Shown: one piece after another, positions 1-6,483 of the stretch
Numbering within the stretch: position 1 is the stretch's first letter
Layout of the letters: each line of letters begins with the position of its first letter
From: an uncultured Saprospiraceae bacterium
GTDB taxonomy: Bacteria; Bacteroidota; Bacteroidia; Chitinophagales; Saprospiraceae
Direction of reading: 5' to 3'
Length of the DNA stretch: 10,943 nt
Assembly (NCBI GenBank): GCA_937969485.1
Contig: CALBVQ010000065.1
Location: 1 to 10,943, forward strand
Program-made: the position numbers and the translations under genes
Notes under the pieces: generated by a model
The model's database searches: none
What the model was told of the DNA's origin: nothing
Seen by the model: the letters and a program-made list of their open reading frames with translations, nothing else

Positions 1-57
1 GACGAGTGGGAATAGTATTAGTTGTGAAAAAAAATGACAAAATTGTGCTTTGGTAGA

Positions 58-65
58 TAGTTTTG
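58..65 (+). promoter_or_regulatory. Possible -7 promoter element of the XRE regulator gene
   Basis: TAGTTTTG matches the Bacteroidota -7 consensus TAnnTTTG. It would place transcription start near 70-74, giving a leader of about 30 bases before the ATG at 102. No TTG lies at the usual 17-23 base spacing upstream (the nearest, at 43-45, is only 12 bases away), so only half of the consensus is present. Confidence 0.35.
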
Positions 66-101
66 TCGTTATTTACTACAGAATGATAAAAAACTACAGG
101 T

Positions 102-638
102 ATGAATAATCTAAAGGATGAGAAGGTAGCTGAAGTGAGTCCCTTAGCTCATAACATGAGGTTTCTGCGAAAGGCAAATGGAATGAGCCAAGGTGATCTA
201 GCCGCTATTTTAGGTATCAAAAGAAGCAGTATTGCCGCATATGAAAGCAAGAATGTCGAGCCGAGAATTAGCATTATCATAAAGTTGGCTGAGTTTTTTG
301 ATATAGATCTTTCAATTTTGCTCAGGAGTAAGCTCGACACCAAAGATTTCAAAAATTTCAATCAAGAAGCCCCCAAGACAGAGATTCCCACCATACAAGT
401 CATGCTTGAACGTGACCATAATTTTGACGGGTTTATCGAAGAATCGGTGAAAATTAGAAAGGTACTGCAAGGTTTTGTGGCGTTTTATACATTGCAAAAG
501 TCTAATCTAAAAGATGATTTTCCAGACAAGTCCAAAATGCTTTTCAATATGGATAATTTCTCTAGATTGATTGAAAATCTTCTTTCCTACAATGAAGCGG
601 TAGTTGATGTGTTGCGCTCGGCAACCGTTAAACAGTAG
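102..638 (+). CDS. XRE/Cro-family helix-turn-helix transcriptional regulator
   Basis: This is a 178-residue cytoplasmic DNA-binding protein. Residues about 17-73 form a HTH_3 (Cro/C1-type) domain: a MRFLRKANGMSQGDLAAILG segment, then a recognition helix in IKRSSIAAYES and the usual I-KLAEFFDIDLSILL closing helix. The remaining 105 residues match no family I recognise. They are charged and mostly helical in character, with no membrane segment, and could serve oligomerisation or effector sensing. Similar short XRE proteins in Bacteroidota are stand-alone regulators. The gene is alone on its strand and faces the lrp-type gene across a repeat-bearing spacer, so its target is not apparent. The ATG at 102 was chosen because it precedes the complete HTH and follows a -7 promoter-like box. 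An antitoxin role cannot be excluded, but no toxin partner is adjacent. Confidence 0.85.
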   Translation: MNNLKDEKVAEVSPLAHNMRFLRKANGMSQGDLAAILGIKRSSIAAYESKNVEPRISIIIKLAEFFDIDLSILLRSKLDTKDFKNFNQEAPKTEIPTIQVMLERDHNFDGFIEESVKIRKVLQGFVAFYTLQKSNLKDDFPDKSKMLFNMDNFSRLIENLLSYNEAVVDVLRSATVKQ

Positions 639-673
639 AAAATTGCTTGTTTTATTGGATTTTTGAGTGTGAC

Positions 674-750
674 ATTAATTAGAGCTTTGTAGTGAGGCTT
701 GAACTACCATTGGGATATGAGTTTTCATAAATAAGGCATAGCATCGCTAT
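674..750. repeat. 77-bp dispersed repeat R1, copy A
   Basis: This sequence aligns without gaps to 6599-6675. By manual count 64 of 77 positions are identical (about 83%), and 12 of the 13 differences are transitions. Both copies begin ATTAATTAGA, share GAGGCTTGAACTACCA and end near GGCATAG-ATCG-TAT. It lies in the non-coding spacer after the XRE gene. No reading frame is conserved. Confidence 0.8.
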
Positions 751-800
751 ATTTCGCAGGAAGTTCAAGAGGTACTAAATTTTGTAATTCGGGTCTAAAC

Positions 801-837
801 TCTCATGATGATAACTTAAAGCATAATTCGGGTTCAA
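801..837. repeat. Repeat R2, copy A (CTCATGA...GCATAATTCGGGTT)
   Basis: This is one of three same-orientation copies in the window of a unit reading roughly CTCATGACGAAA-CTT-A, then TGCATAATTCGGGTTTAA. The others are at 6762-6797 and 6943-6980. A partial copy of its right end (TAATTCGGGTCTAA) sits immediately before it at 784-797. As at the second locus, R2 follows R1 in the same order, which suggests that both belong to one composite element. Confidence 0.65.
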
Positions 838-849
838 AAAGATAGTTTT

Positions 850-868
850 GAAATCTTAAAACAGAATG
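850..868. repeat. Short repeat matching the end of the MITE-like element
   Basis: GAAATCTTAAAACAGAATGG resembles the right terminal repeat at 6460-6480 (GAAACCTTAAAACAGAATTGG). It is probably a solitary remnant end of the same repeat family. The match is short, so the call is tentative. Confidence 0.45.
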
Positions 869-889
869 GCTATTGTATGGTACTTTTTC

Positions 890-910
890 TTTTGGGCTTA
901 AAGCCCAAAA
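890..910. repeat. Perfect 21-base palindrome between convergent genes
   Basis: The arms TTTTGGGCTT and AAGCCCAAAA flank a single central A. The palindrome lies between the convergent XRE (ends 638) and lrp-type (ends 984) genes, so a bidirectional transcription-ending role is conceivable. Neither strand has a T tract after the stem, so it is not a classical intrinsic terminator. It may instead be part of the repeat remnants around it. Confidence 0.5.
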
Positions 911-983
911 ATAATTAGGCTCTGCTTACGCTAGATCAATTCAAAAATCACCAAAGCAAGGGATCTCCACTAGTCATAAAATA

Positions 984-1430
984 CTACAAAAAAATAGGTT
1001 TGTGGATTCCTTCTTGCAATGATATAAAAGTTTCCGTCCTTGATACACCGTCGATATTTTGTATTTTTTCACTTAGGATTTCCATTAAGTGCATATTACT
1101 TCTTGCATAAATCTTTGCAAAAATAGAGTAGTTTCCAGTCGTAAAATGTGCTTCTGCGATTTGTGGCACTTGGTTCAATTTTTCAATCACAGAAGGGTAG
1201 TCCTTTGCCTTGTCAAGGAAAATACCTAGATAAGCAATAGTCTTGTAACCAATCATTTGGTAGTCCACAGTTGCTGTGTAAGATCGAAGAACACCACTTT
1301 TTTCAAGTTTAGAAATTCTTTGCTGTGTCGCCACATTCGATAGGTCTAGCTCTTTCGAAATAGTAGTAGTTGAACTTCGACTATTACTAAGAAGCGCGTT
1401 GAGAATCTTAATATCTTTATCGTCTAGCAT
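984..1430 (-). CDS. Lrp/AsnC-family transcriptional regulator
   Basis: This 148-residue protein has the full length and layout of the Lrp/AsnC family. An N-terminal winged helix-turn-helix spans about residues 3-50 (LDDKDIKILNALLSNSR, then a recognition helix around SNVATQQRISKLEKSGVL). A RAM/AsnC ligand-binding domain covers about 65-140, with the family's glycine-containing turn at TTGNYSIFAKIYA (97-109). Such proteins form dimers and octamers, bind amino acids and regulate amino-acid metabolism genes. It is transcribed divergently from asparagine synthetase, with 120 bases between the start codons. By inference it regulates asnB, itself, or both, possibly in response to asparagine or another amino acid. 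The start at 1430 gives the usual MLDDxD beginning and lies about 15 bases from a predicted transcription start. Family assignment is firm; the target is inferred. Confidence 0.93.
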   Translation of the reverse strand: MLDDKDIKILNALLSNSRSSTTTISKELDLSNVATQQRISKLEKSGVLRSYTATVDYQMIGYKTIAYLGIFLDKAKDYPSVIEKLNQVPQIAEAHFTTGNYSIFAKIYARSNMHLMEILSEKIQNIDGVSRTETFISLQEGIHKPIFL

Positions 1431-1449
1431 TAATTATTTAATTTATTTC

Positions 1450-1479
1450 TTGCAAATATATTAATAATTTATACTTTTG
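1450..1479 (+). promoter_or_regulatory. Predicted asnB promoter (TTG-N19-TACTTTTG)
   Basis: TTG at 1450-1452 is followed after exactly 19 bases by TACTTTTG at 1472-1479, a full match to the Bacteroidota TTG-N19-TAnnTTTG consensus. Transcription would start near 1484-1488, leaving a leader of about 65 bases before the asnB ATG at 1551. Confidence 0.7.
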
Positions 1480-1481
1480 CA
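1451..1481. promoter_or_regulatory. Inverted repeat spanning the divergent lrp/asnB promoters; candidate operator
   Basis: The 31 bases have outer arms TGCAAA (1451-1456) and TTTGCA (1476-1481) and further paired positions in the AT-rich middle, centred at 1466. Lrp/AsnC proteins bind degenerate AT-rich palindromes, so this is a natural autoregulatory or asnB-control site. However, part of the symmetry follows simply from two facing TAnnTTTG boxes. Confidence 0.45.
1453..1460 (-). promoter_or_regulatory. Predicted -7 element of the lrp-type gene
   Basis: On the minus strand this reads TATATTTG, a match to TAnnTTTG. It predicts a start site near 1444-1448 and a leader of about 15 bases before the start codon at 1430. 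No exact TTG is found 19 bases upstream (CAT, i.e. ATG on the minus strand, lies there). It lies inside the asnB promoter, so the two divergent promoters physically overlap. Confidence 0.55.
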
Positions 1482-1550
1482 TTGTGATTGGTTAAGAAAG
1501 TAATGTTTTTGACCTCAAAAGAATAATATAATTAATAAAGTCATAATATC

Positions 1551-3218
1551 ATGTGTGGAATTTTAGGAGTATTCGAATTAAAGAAACCAGCGGATCAACA
1601 GAGATCTAAAATACTTGAGATGTCTAAAACATTGAGACATCGTGGACCGGATTGGTCAGGAATTCATATAGCGGAGAATGCAATTCTTTCTCATGAACGT
1701 CTAGCTATTGTTGATCCAGCCTCTGGAGGTCAGCCCCTATTTAATAAGGACAAGACAGTCGTTTTAGCAGCAAACGGGGAGATTTATAATCATAGGGAAC
1801 TGCGTGAATTGTGCAGTGGTTTTGATTTTCAGACAGGTTCAGACTGTGAGGTTATCATCGCACTATATGAAAAATTTGGTAGTGACTTTGTTGAGAAGCT
1901 TAACGGGATTTATGCGTTTGCACTGTATGACGTGGCGAAAGATCGATACCTTGTTGCACGTGATCATATGGGAATTATTCCGTTGTATCACGGTTATGAC
2001 GAGCTAGGTCAGCATTATGTGGCGTCGGAGCTTAAGGCACTCGAGGGAGTGTGTAATACAATAGACGTGTTCTTGCCTGGCCATCAGTACGATAGTGCGG
2101 CTCAAGGCCAAAAGATGACGAAATGGTACGAAAGAGACTGGATGAAATTTGATGCTGTTAAGGATAACGCATCAAGCAAAGAGGAGTTGAAGAAAGCACT
2201 TGAGGATTCTGTCAAAAGACAATTGATGTCTGATGTACCATACGGTGTCTTATTAAGTGGTGGCTTGGATTCTAGTTTAACTGCTGCCATCGCTAAGAAA
2301 TATGCTGCGAAAAGGGTAGAAGCGAATGGGAAAGCAGAAGCATGGTATCCTCAGTTGCACTCCTTTGCCATTGGTCTTGTTGGTTCTCCAGATCTAACTG
2401 CTGCGCAAAAGGTAGCCGATAAGATAGGGACAATTCATCACGAGGTCAATTTTACTGTGCAAGAAGGACTCGACGCAATTCGAGATGTGATTTATCATAT
2501 TGAAACCTACGATATCACAACGATCAGAGCCAGTACACCTATGTATTTGCTTGCTAGAGTGATAAAGTCGATGGGAATTAAAATGGTGCTTTCAGGTGAA
2601 GGTGCGGATGAGATATTCGGAGGTTATTTATACTTTCATAAGGCACCGAATGCAGAATCATTTCATGAGGAGACTGTTGAAAAGCTTGAAAAATTATACT
2701 ACTACGATTGCCTGAGAGCTAATAAATCATTGGCTGCTTGGGGAGTTGAAGGTAGAGTACCTTTTCTTGATAAGGAATTTATGGATGTTGCAATGCGTCT
2801 TAATCCCACTGATAAAATGTGCGGAAATGGAAAGATAGAGAAGCACATTCTGAGAGAAACATTTGAAGATTATTTGCCGCAAGAGGTGGCTTGGCGCCAA
2901 AAGGAGCAGTTCAGCGATGGAGTTGGCTACGACTGGATTGACAGTTTGAAAGAGCTGGTTGACTCGCAAGTGACGGACGAAATGATGGAAAATGCGGCTT
3001 TCAGATTTCCAGTGCAACCTCCAGCAAAGAAGGAGGAATATTTTTACAGAAGTATATTTGAAGAGCATTTTCCTTCTCGTGCAGCTGCATTGACTGTTCC
3101 TTCAGTTCCCTCGATTGCATGCAGTACGCCTCGCGCCTTAGAATGGGATGAGTCTTTTAAGAATCAGAATGAACCGTCAGGAAGAGCAATTAAAATGGTG
3201 CACAATTCTGCTTACTAG
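1551..3218 (+). CDS. asnB: Asparagine synthase B (glutamine-hydrolysing)
   Basis: This cytoplasmic enzyme makes asparagine from aspartate, glutamine and ATP, releasing AMP and pyrophosphate. The N-terminal class-II glutaminase domain (about 2-190) begins with the catalytic Cys2 (MCGILGVF) exposed after Met removal. It shows the family motifs RHRGPDWSG (29-37), NGEIYNH (75-81) and GSDCE (96-100). The synthetase domain (about 210-520) carries the ATP pyrophosphatase loop SGGLDSS (236-242) and SGEGADEIFGGY (348-359). At 555 residues it matches the 554 of E. coli AsnB, and no catalytic residue looks altered, so it should be active. The start is fixed by the need for Cys at position 2. It is divergent from an Lrp/AsnC-type regulator that probably controls it. 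No intrinsic terminator is seen before the next operon, which has its own promoter. Confidence 0.97.
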   Translation: MCGILGVFELKKPADQQRSKILEMSKTLRHRGPDWSGIHIAENAILSHERLAIVDPASGGQPLFNKDKTVVLAANGEIYNHRELRELCSGFDFQTGSDCEVIIALYEKFGSDFVEKLNGIYAFALYDVAKDRYLVARDHMGIIPLYHGYDELGQHYVASELKALEGVCNTIDVFLPGHQYDSAAQGQKMTKWYERDWMKFDAVKDNASSKEELKKALEDSVKRQLMSDVPYGVLLSGGLDSSLTAAIAKKYAAKRVEANGKAEAWYPQLHSFAIGLVGSPDLTAAQKVADKIGTIHHEVNFTVQEGLDAIRDVIYHIETYDITTIRASTPMYLLARVIKSMGIKMVLSGEGADEIFGGYLYFHKAPNAESFHEETVEKLEKLYYYDCLRANKSLAAWGVEGRVPFLDKEFMDVAMRLNPTDKMCGNGKIEKHILRETFEDYLPQEVAWRQKEQFSDGVGYDWIDSLKELVDSQVTDEMMENAAFRFPVQPPAKKEEYFYRSIFEEHFPSRAAALTVPSVPSIACSTPRALEWDESFKNQNEPSGRAIKMVHNSAY

Positions 3219-3251
3219 AAAAACCTAGAATAAAAGAATAAAAAAACCTTG

Positions 3252-3284
3252 ATATCTTTTTGCAACATTGTTGCAAAAAGATAT
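3252..3284. promoter_or_regulatory. 33-bp perfect palindrome; candidate Zur (Fur-family) operator
   Basis: Perfect 16-base arms flank a single central T at 3268. The core is TTGCAACATTGTTGCAA (3260-3276), extended by A/T-rich flanks. A third TTGCAA follows at 3287-3292. The palindrome covers the span between the -33 and -7 boxes of the promoter at 3259-3289, the expected position for a repressor site. Its placement before a ZnuD-like receptor operon suggests zinc-dependent repression by Zur. The binding protein is inferred, and another Fur-family member is possible. It is not a good terminator for asnB because no T tract follows the stem. Confidence 0.7.
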
Positions 3285-3289
3285 ATTTG
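3259..3289 (+). promoter_or_regulatory. Predicted promoter of the lipoprotein/receptor operon
   Basis: TTTG at 3259-3262 is followed after 19 bases by TATATTTG at 3282-3289, a complete match to the Bacteroidota promoter consensus. Transcription would begin near 3294-3298, only about 5-9 bases before the ATG at 3303, so the message would be nearly leaderless. Confidence 0.7.
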
Positions 3290-3302
3290 CAAAAAAAATA
3301 TT

Positions 3303-3851
3303 ATGATATACAAGTTTTTTGCACTGTTTGTTTTTGCTACATTATTTATTAGTTGCGATCCTAAAGACCCTGATATTACGAATGGAGAAGAACTTATCAC
3401 AACGCTTATCTATGAAGTTACTGATAATGATTCAGGCACGATCTCGGAGTTTATCTTTAGAGACTTAGATGGAGAAGATGGTAATGATCCAGTTGTTACG
3501 GTTCCAGTACTAAAGTCTAATTCGAGCTATTCGGGTTCAATTATCCTACTAAATGAATCAGTAGATCCTACTGAGTCAGTTGATGAAGAGGTTGCTGAAG
3601 AAGATCTTGATCACCAACTTTTCTTTGATTCTGAAATTCTGGCAGTTGCTTATGCTGACACAGATTCTGAGGGGAATCCCATTGGTTTGGCTAGTTCATT
3701 CAACACGGGTGATGCTGGAACAGGTACACTTAAGATTACCCTAAGACACAAACCAGCCAAAGATGCTGAAGGCGTAAAAGATAATGATATTACTAACGCC
3801 GGTGGTGAAACCGATATTGAAGTTACTTTCGATGTATCAATTGAGGACTAA
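3303..3851 (+). CDS. Small acidic lipoprotein encoded with a TonB-dependent receptor
   Basis: The 182-residue product starts with a lipoprotein signal peptide: Met1-Ser17, with a lipobox ending FISC and the lipidated Cys at 18. The following DPKDPD is acidic, like surface-export signals of Bacteroidota lipoproteins, so the mature protein may face the cell exterior. The rest is strongly acidic and probably beta-rich, with FRDLDGEDGNDPV (52-64), an Asp/Glu-rich stretch ending DHQLFF (94-108), GTLKITLRHKP (141-151) and ITNAGGETDIEVTF (163-176). I recall this pattern from Bacteroidota proteins often labelled 'type 1 periplasmic binding fold superfamily' beside TonB receptors, though I see no real periplasmic-binding domain. 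It overlaps the receptor gene by 20 bases and probably acts with it, perhaps as a surface metal or ligand binder. The ATG at 3303 is preferred over an upstream in-frame TTG at 3249, which would lie inside the operator and before the predicted transcription start. Confidence 0.8.
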   Translation: MIYKFFALFVFATLFISCDPKDPDITNGEELITTLIYEVTDNDSGTISEFIFRDLDGEDGNDPVVTVPVLKSNSSYSGSIILLNESVDPTESVDEEVAEEDLDHQLFFDSEILAVAYADTDSEGNPIGLASSFNTGDAGTGTLKITLRHKPAKDAEGVKDNDITNAGGETDIEVTFDVSIED

Positions 3852-6147
3852 GCTACTTTTAGTACTTTTTTCTCTTCCTTTTTTGGCTTTAAGCCAAAAT
3901 TGTTCTCTTGAAATTTCAGGTGTTGTTCTTGATAAAGCCACAAGTGAGTTAGTGCCTTACGCTACGATTTCTGTTGAGGGTTCATCCAATGGTGTGATAT
4001 CAGATTCCCTAGGTTTCTATCGAATTACGGATCTTTGTCCAGGTGAAGTTCATCTTGTGATTAGCCATGTAGGCTGTGAAAGTGTAAGGACCTTTGTAGA
4101 CCTTAAAGGAGATACGTTACTAAATTTGGAAATTGATCATTTTGGGAATATTCTTGATCAAGTGATGGTGAAAGATCATCATGAATTTCATGAGCACGAT
4201 AGTTACGCAAAGACGGAAATATCCTCTTCTAAAATTAAGTCCGCAGCAGAAAAGAATTTTAGTAGCCAACTTGAAAGTATAATTGGTGTTCGTCTTCTTC
4301 AAAATGGTGGAAATATTTCGAAGCCTATCATCAATGGCCTGGCTGGCAATAGGGTGAGTATTATGAATAATGGTGTACTACAGAGCGGGCAACAATGGGG
4401 GAATGATCATGCACCGGAAATCGATCCTTTTTCAGCAGAAGAAATCACAGTGATAAAAGGGGCAGCTGCAGTTGAATATCCCGTCAATTCAATAGGTGGA
4501 TTGATCCTAGTGGAGGCTGGCGAGATTGACAATGAGCCCCATTTGCACGGAAATGCTAACTATGCTTTCGAGTCCAATGGACGTGCTCACAATGCCAACT
4601 TGCAACTTGCTAAGTATAATAAAAAGTTGGCTTGGAAGGCAAACGTGACAGCTCGAAAAAAAGGAGATGGTCATACTCCAGATTATTTTCTGACCAATAC
4701 TGGAGCCGAAGAATTCGCTGCAAATATCAAACTCGAGAAGAAATTCAGTACGCGATTTTCTTCGGACTTATATGTCTCTCATTTTTACTCTCGTTTAGGA
4801 ATTCTTGCAGCTTCGCATATTTCTAATCTTACCAACCTAGAACTTGCCACCAATCAAGAGATACCTTTTGGGACCGAATCCAACTTTAGTTATCGGATTG
4901 ATCCTCCATCACAAAATGTCAATCATCTACTTACTAGATGGAATAATGAGTGGTTCATTACTGATAACTCTTGGTTTGATTTCGAAGCTGCCTTTCAACG
5001 TAATAGAAGAAAAGAGTTTGATATCAGGAGACAAGCTTCTGCAAATAAACCAGCCCTTTCACTTGATCAATACAATTATTCTGGAGCTGTAAAATATACA
5101 CTCGATGGTGATGAACAGATCAATAAAGCTGGAATTCAGGTGAATCTAACTCAAAATATTAATATTAACGAAACGGATATTCTTCCTCTAATACCCAATT
5201 ATTCCCTGCTGAGAACAGGTGGATTTTACAGTTATATAAAGGAATGGCAGAATTGGGAAGCAGAGGCTGGCGCGAGGTTGGATTTCATAAACCAGAAGGC
5301 AAAAGTCATTTCTCAATCTCTTCCCAGAGAAGTAATTTCATACAATGAAAACTACCTCAACTACCTTATATCTCTAGGAGTCAGCTATTCACCAGTGGAA
5401 CAATTCAATGTAAAGACTTCACTAGGAGCTCATTCACGATCGCCTCAAGTAAATGAATTATATAGTAACGGACTACATCAAGGTGTTAGCGGGATTGAGC
5501 TCGGTGACTCAGAACTGAAATCAGAACAATCTTTAAAAGCATCCCTAAGTGTACAATACGATATTCCTAAGCGATTGACATTCCAAGTTGAAACATACGT
5601 GCACTATTTCGAAAATTATATTTATCTACAACCAACTGGTGAAAATCGCTTGACCATCCGTGGTGCTTTTCCTGTCTTTTCGTATAAGGAAACCGAGGCT
5701 CTCATCAATGGTATTGATATCAGTACAGAACTACTTGCAACTGACTGGCTCAAGTGGAGTGGAGGTTATTCTTTGGTAAGAGCTACAAACAGTGAGACAG
5801 GCAAGGCTATTCCCTTCATCCCCACAGATTTACTATCCAATTCACTCGAATTTATTCTGAATGACATGGGGCGATTGAGGAATTCTAGAGTAAAAATCGA
5901 TCACTCTTTCGCCTTCATGAAAGTAAATTTCGACGAAGAGACAGAGTTCGGTGACGTTCCAGATGCCTATAACTTGCTCAGTGCTTACCTTTCAACCAAC
6001 ACAGCAGTATTGGGTAAAGAACTAAAATTCTACTTGAGAATAGACAATCTTCTTAATTCTAGTTATCGAAGTTATACGAATAGGTTGCGATATTTCGCAG
6101 ATGAAAGAGGAAGGAATTTTATTCTTGGGATCAATCTGGAATTCTAG
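3832..6147 (+). CDS. TonB-dependent outer-membrane receptor, ZnuD-like, probably for zinc
   Basis: The 771-residue protein is an outer-membrane gated channel energised by TonB-ExbB-ExbD. A signal peptide (1-21, ending LALSQ) precedes a carboxypeptidase-regulatory-like domain (about 27-105, containing SGVVLDKATSELVPYATISV and GFYRITDL). A linker with a histidine cluster HHEFHEH (116-122) follows. The plug (about 130-230) contains GVRLLQNGGNISKPIINGL, GQQWGNDHAPEID (187-198) and TVIKGAAAVEYPVNSIGGLI. The remainder is a beta-barrel ending in the typical terminal Phe (GINLEF). The DHA-x-x-D plug motif and the His cluster resemble ZnuD zinc receptors, and the operon sits behind a Zur-like operator, so zinc uptake is the best guess; copper or another ligand remains possible. 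The ATG at 3832 gives a clean signal peptide and overlaps the lipoprotein gene by 20 bases, which suggests translational coupling. An in-frame ATG at 3784 would add 16 residues before the signal peptide, and a TTG at 3841 is also possible. Confidence 0.9.
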   Translation: MYQLRTKLLLVLFSLPFLALSQNCSLEISGVVLDKATSELVPYATISVEGSSNGVISDSLGFYRITDLCPGEVHLVISHVGCESVRTFVDLKGDTLLNLEIDHFGNILDQVMVKDHHEFHEHDSYAKTEISSSKIKSAAEKNFSSQLESIIGVRLLQNGGNISKPIINGLAGNRVSIMNNGVLQSGQQWGNDHAPEIDPFSAEEITVIKGAAAVEYPVNSIGGLILVEAGEIDNEPHLHGNANYAFESNGRAHNANLQLAKYNKKLAWKANVTARKKGDGHTPDYFLTNTGAEEFAANIKLEKKFSTRFSSDLYVSHFYSRLGILAASHISNLTNLELATNQEIPFGTESNFSYRIDPPSQNVNHLLTRWNNEWFITDNSWFDFEAAFQRNRRKEFDIRRQASANKPALSLDQYNYSGAVKYTLDGDEQINKAGIQVNLTQNININETDILPLIPNYSLLRTGGFYSYIKEWQNWEAEAGARLDFINQKAKVISQSLPREVISYNENYLNYLISLGVSYSPVEQFNVKTSLGAHSRSPQVNELYSNGLHQGVSGIELGDSELKSEQSLKASLSVQYDIPKRLTFQVETYVHYFENYIYLQPTGENRLTIRGAFPVFSYKETEALINGIDISTELLATDWLKWSGGYSLVRATNSETGKAIPFIPTDLLSNSLEFILNDMGRLRNSRVKIDHSFAFMKVNFDEETEFGDVPDAYNLLSAYLSTNTAVLGKELKFYLRIDNLLNSSYRSYTNRLRYFADERGRNFILGINLEF

Positions 6148-6223
6148 ATTGTATTTTCAAATTTAACCCCCAATTTCCAAAACATAGCTGTCGTTGTTGA
6201 TCCCTACCCAATAGAAAACGAAG

Positions 6224-6249
6224 ATAGTGTGACATCACGAAGACACTAT
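6224..6249. other. Weak stem-loop downstream of the receptor gene
   Basis: ATAGTGT (6224-6230) pairs with ACACTAT (6243-6249) across a 12-base loop, starting 77 bases after the receptor stop codon. No T tract follows, so it is a poor intrinsic terminator. It could protect the 3' end of the message or be chance. Confidence 0.3.
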
Positions 6250-6284
6250 AATATCAAAGACCAATTTCTGTCCAATCCATTTGC

Positions 6285-6307
6285 CCCGATCATACATTAA
6301 GATTTCT
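6285..6307. repeat. Degenerate inverted copy of R2 right arm
   Basis: CCCGATCATACATTAAGATTTCT resembles the right arm of the palindrome at 6799-6822 (CCCGAAATATGCATTAAGAT, then ATCT) with a one-base gap. It marks the left edge of the repeat cluster between the receptor and the T9SS-cargo gene. Confidence 0.45.
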
Positions 6308-6321
6308 ATTCCAAGCTTTAA

Positions 6322-6482
6322 TACTAATTCTGTTTTAGAATTTCGCATATTTTCAAGTTTATAAAAGCAATTACTTCGTTAGAAATACTCATGATAGCTA
6401 AGGGGCTATCCTTGCGTTATCTGCCTTGTACTTGATTTAATAATTCTTGACAATAAAGTGAAACCTTAAAACAGAATTGGTA
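6322..6482. repeat. MITE-like element bounded by 22-bp terminal inverted repeats
   Basis: The left end 6322-6343 (TACTAATTCTGTTTTAGAAT and two more bases) matches the reverse complement of the right end 6461-6482 at 18 of 22 positions. The 117-base interior holds no reading frame. It contains a small hairpin, GATAGC (6393-6398) and GCTATC (6405-6410). A solitary copy of one end occurs at 850-868. Size, terminal inverted repeats and lack of coding suggest a non-autonomous miniature element or an interspersed palindromic repeat. No convincing target-site duplication is visible, and no transposase is in the window. Confidence 0.6.
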
Positions 6483-6483
6483 T

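Noticed and set aside
102..638. Antitoxin or phage repressor in a defence or prophage context
   Set aside because: The HTH would allow it, but no toxin, integrase, phage or restriction gene is adjacent. Only a general regulator call is supported.
2727..3068. Minus-strand reading frame of 113 codons inside asnB
   Set aside because: It lies wholly within a well-conserved enzyme gene, shows no recognisable protein feature and has no promoter-like box.
3252..3284. Intrinsic terminator for asnB
   Set aside because: The stem is strong but no T tract follows on the plus strand, and the palindrome coincides exactly with a consensus promoter. An operator explains it better.
3249..3302. Upstream TTG start extending the lipoprotein by 18 residues
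   Set aside because: It would begin inside the operator and before the predicted transcription start. It would also add a charged segment ahead of a proper lipoprotein signal peptide.
4632..5092. Short alternative-frame ORFs inside the TonB receptor
   Set aside because: The receptor frame is continuous and matches the family throughout. The other frames show no start signals or domains.
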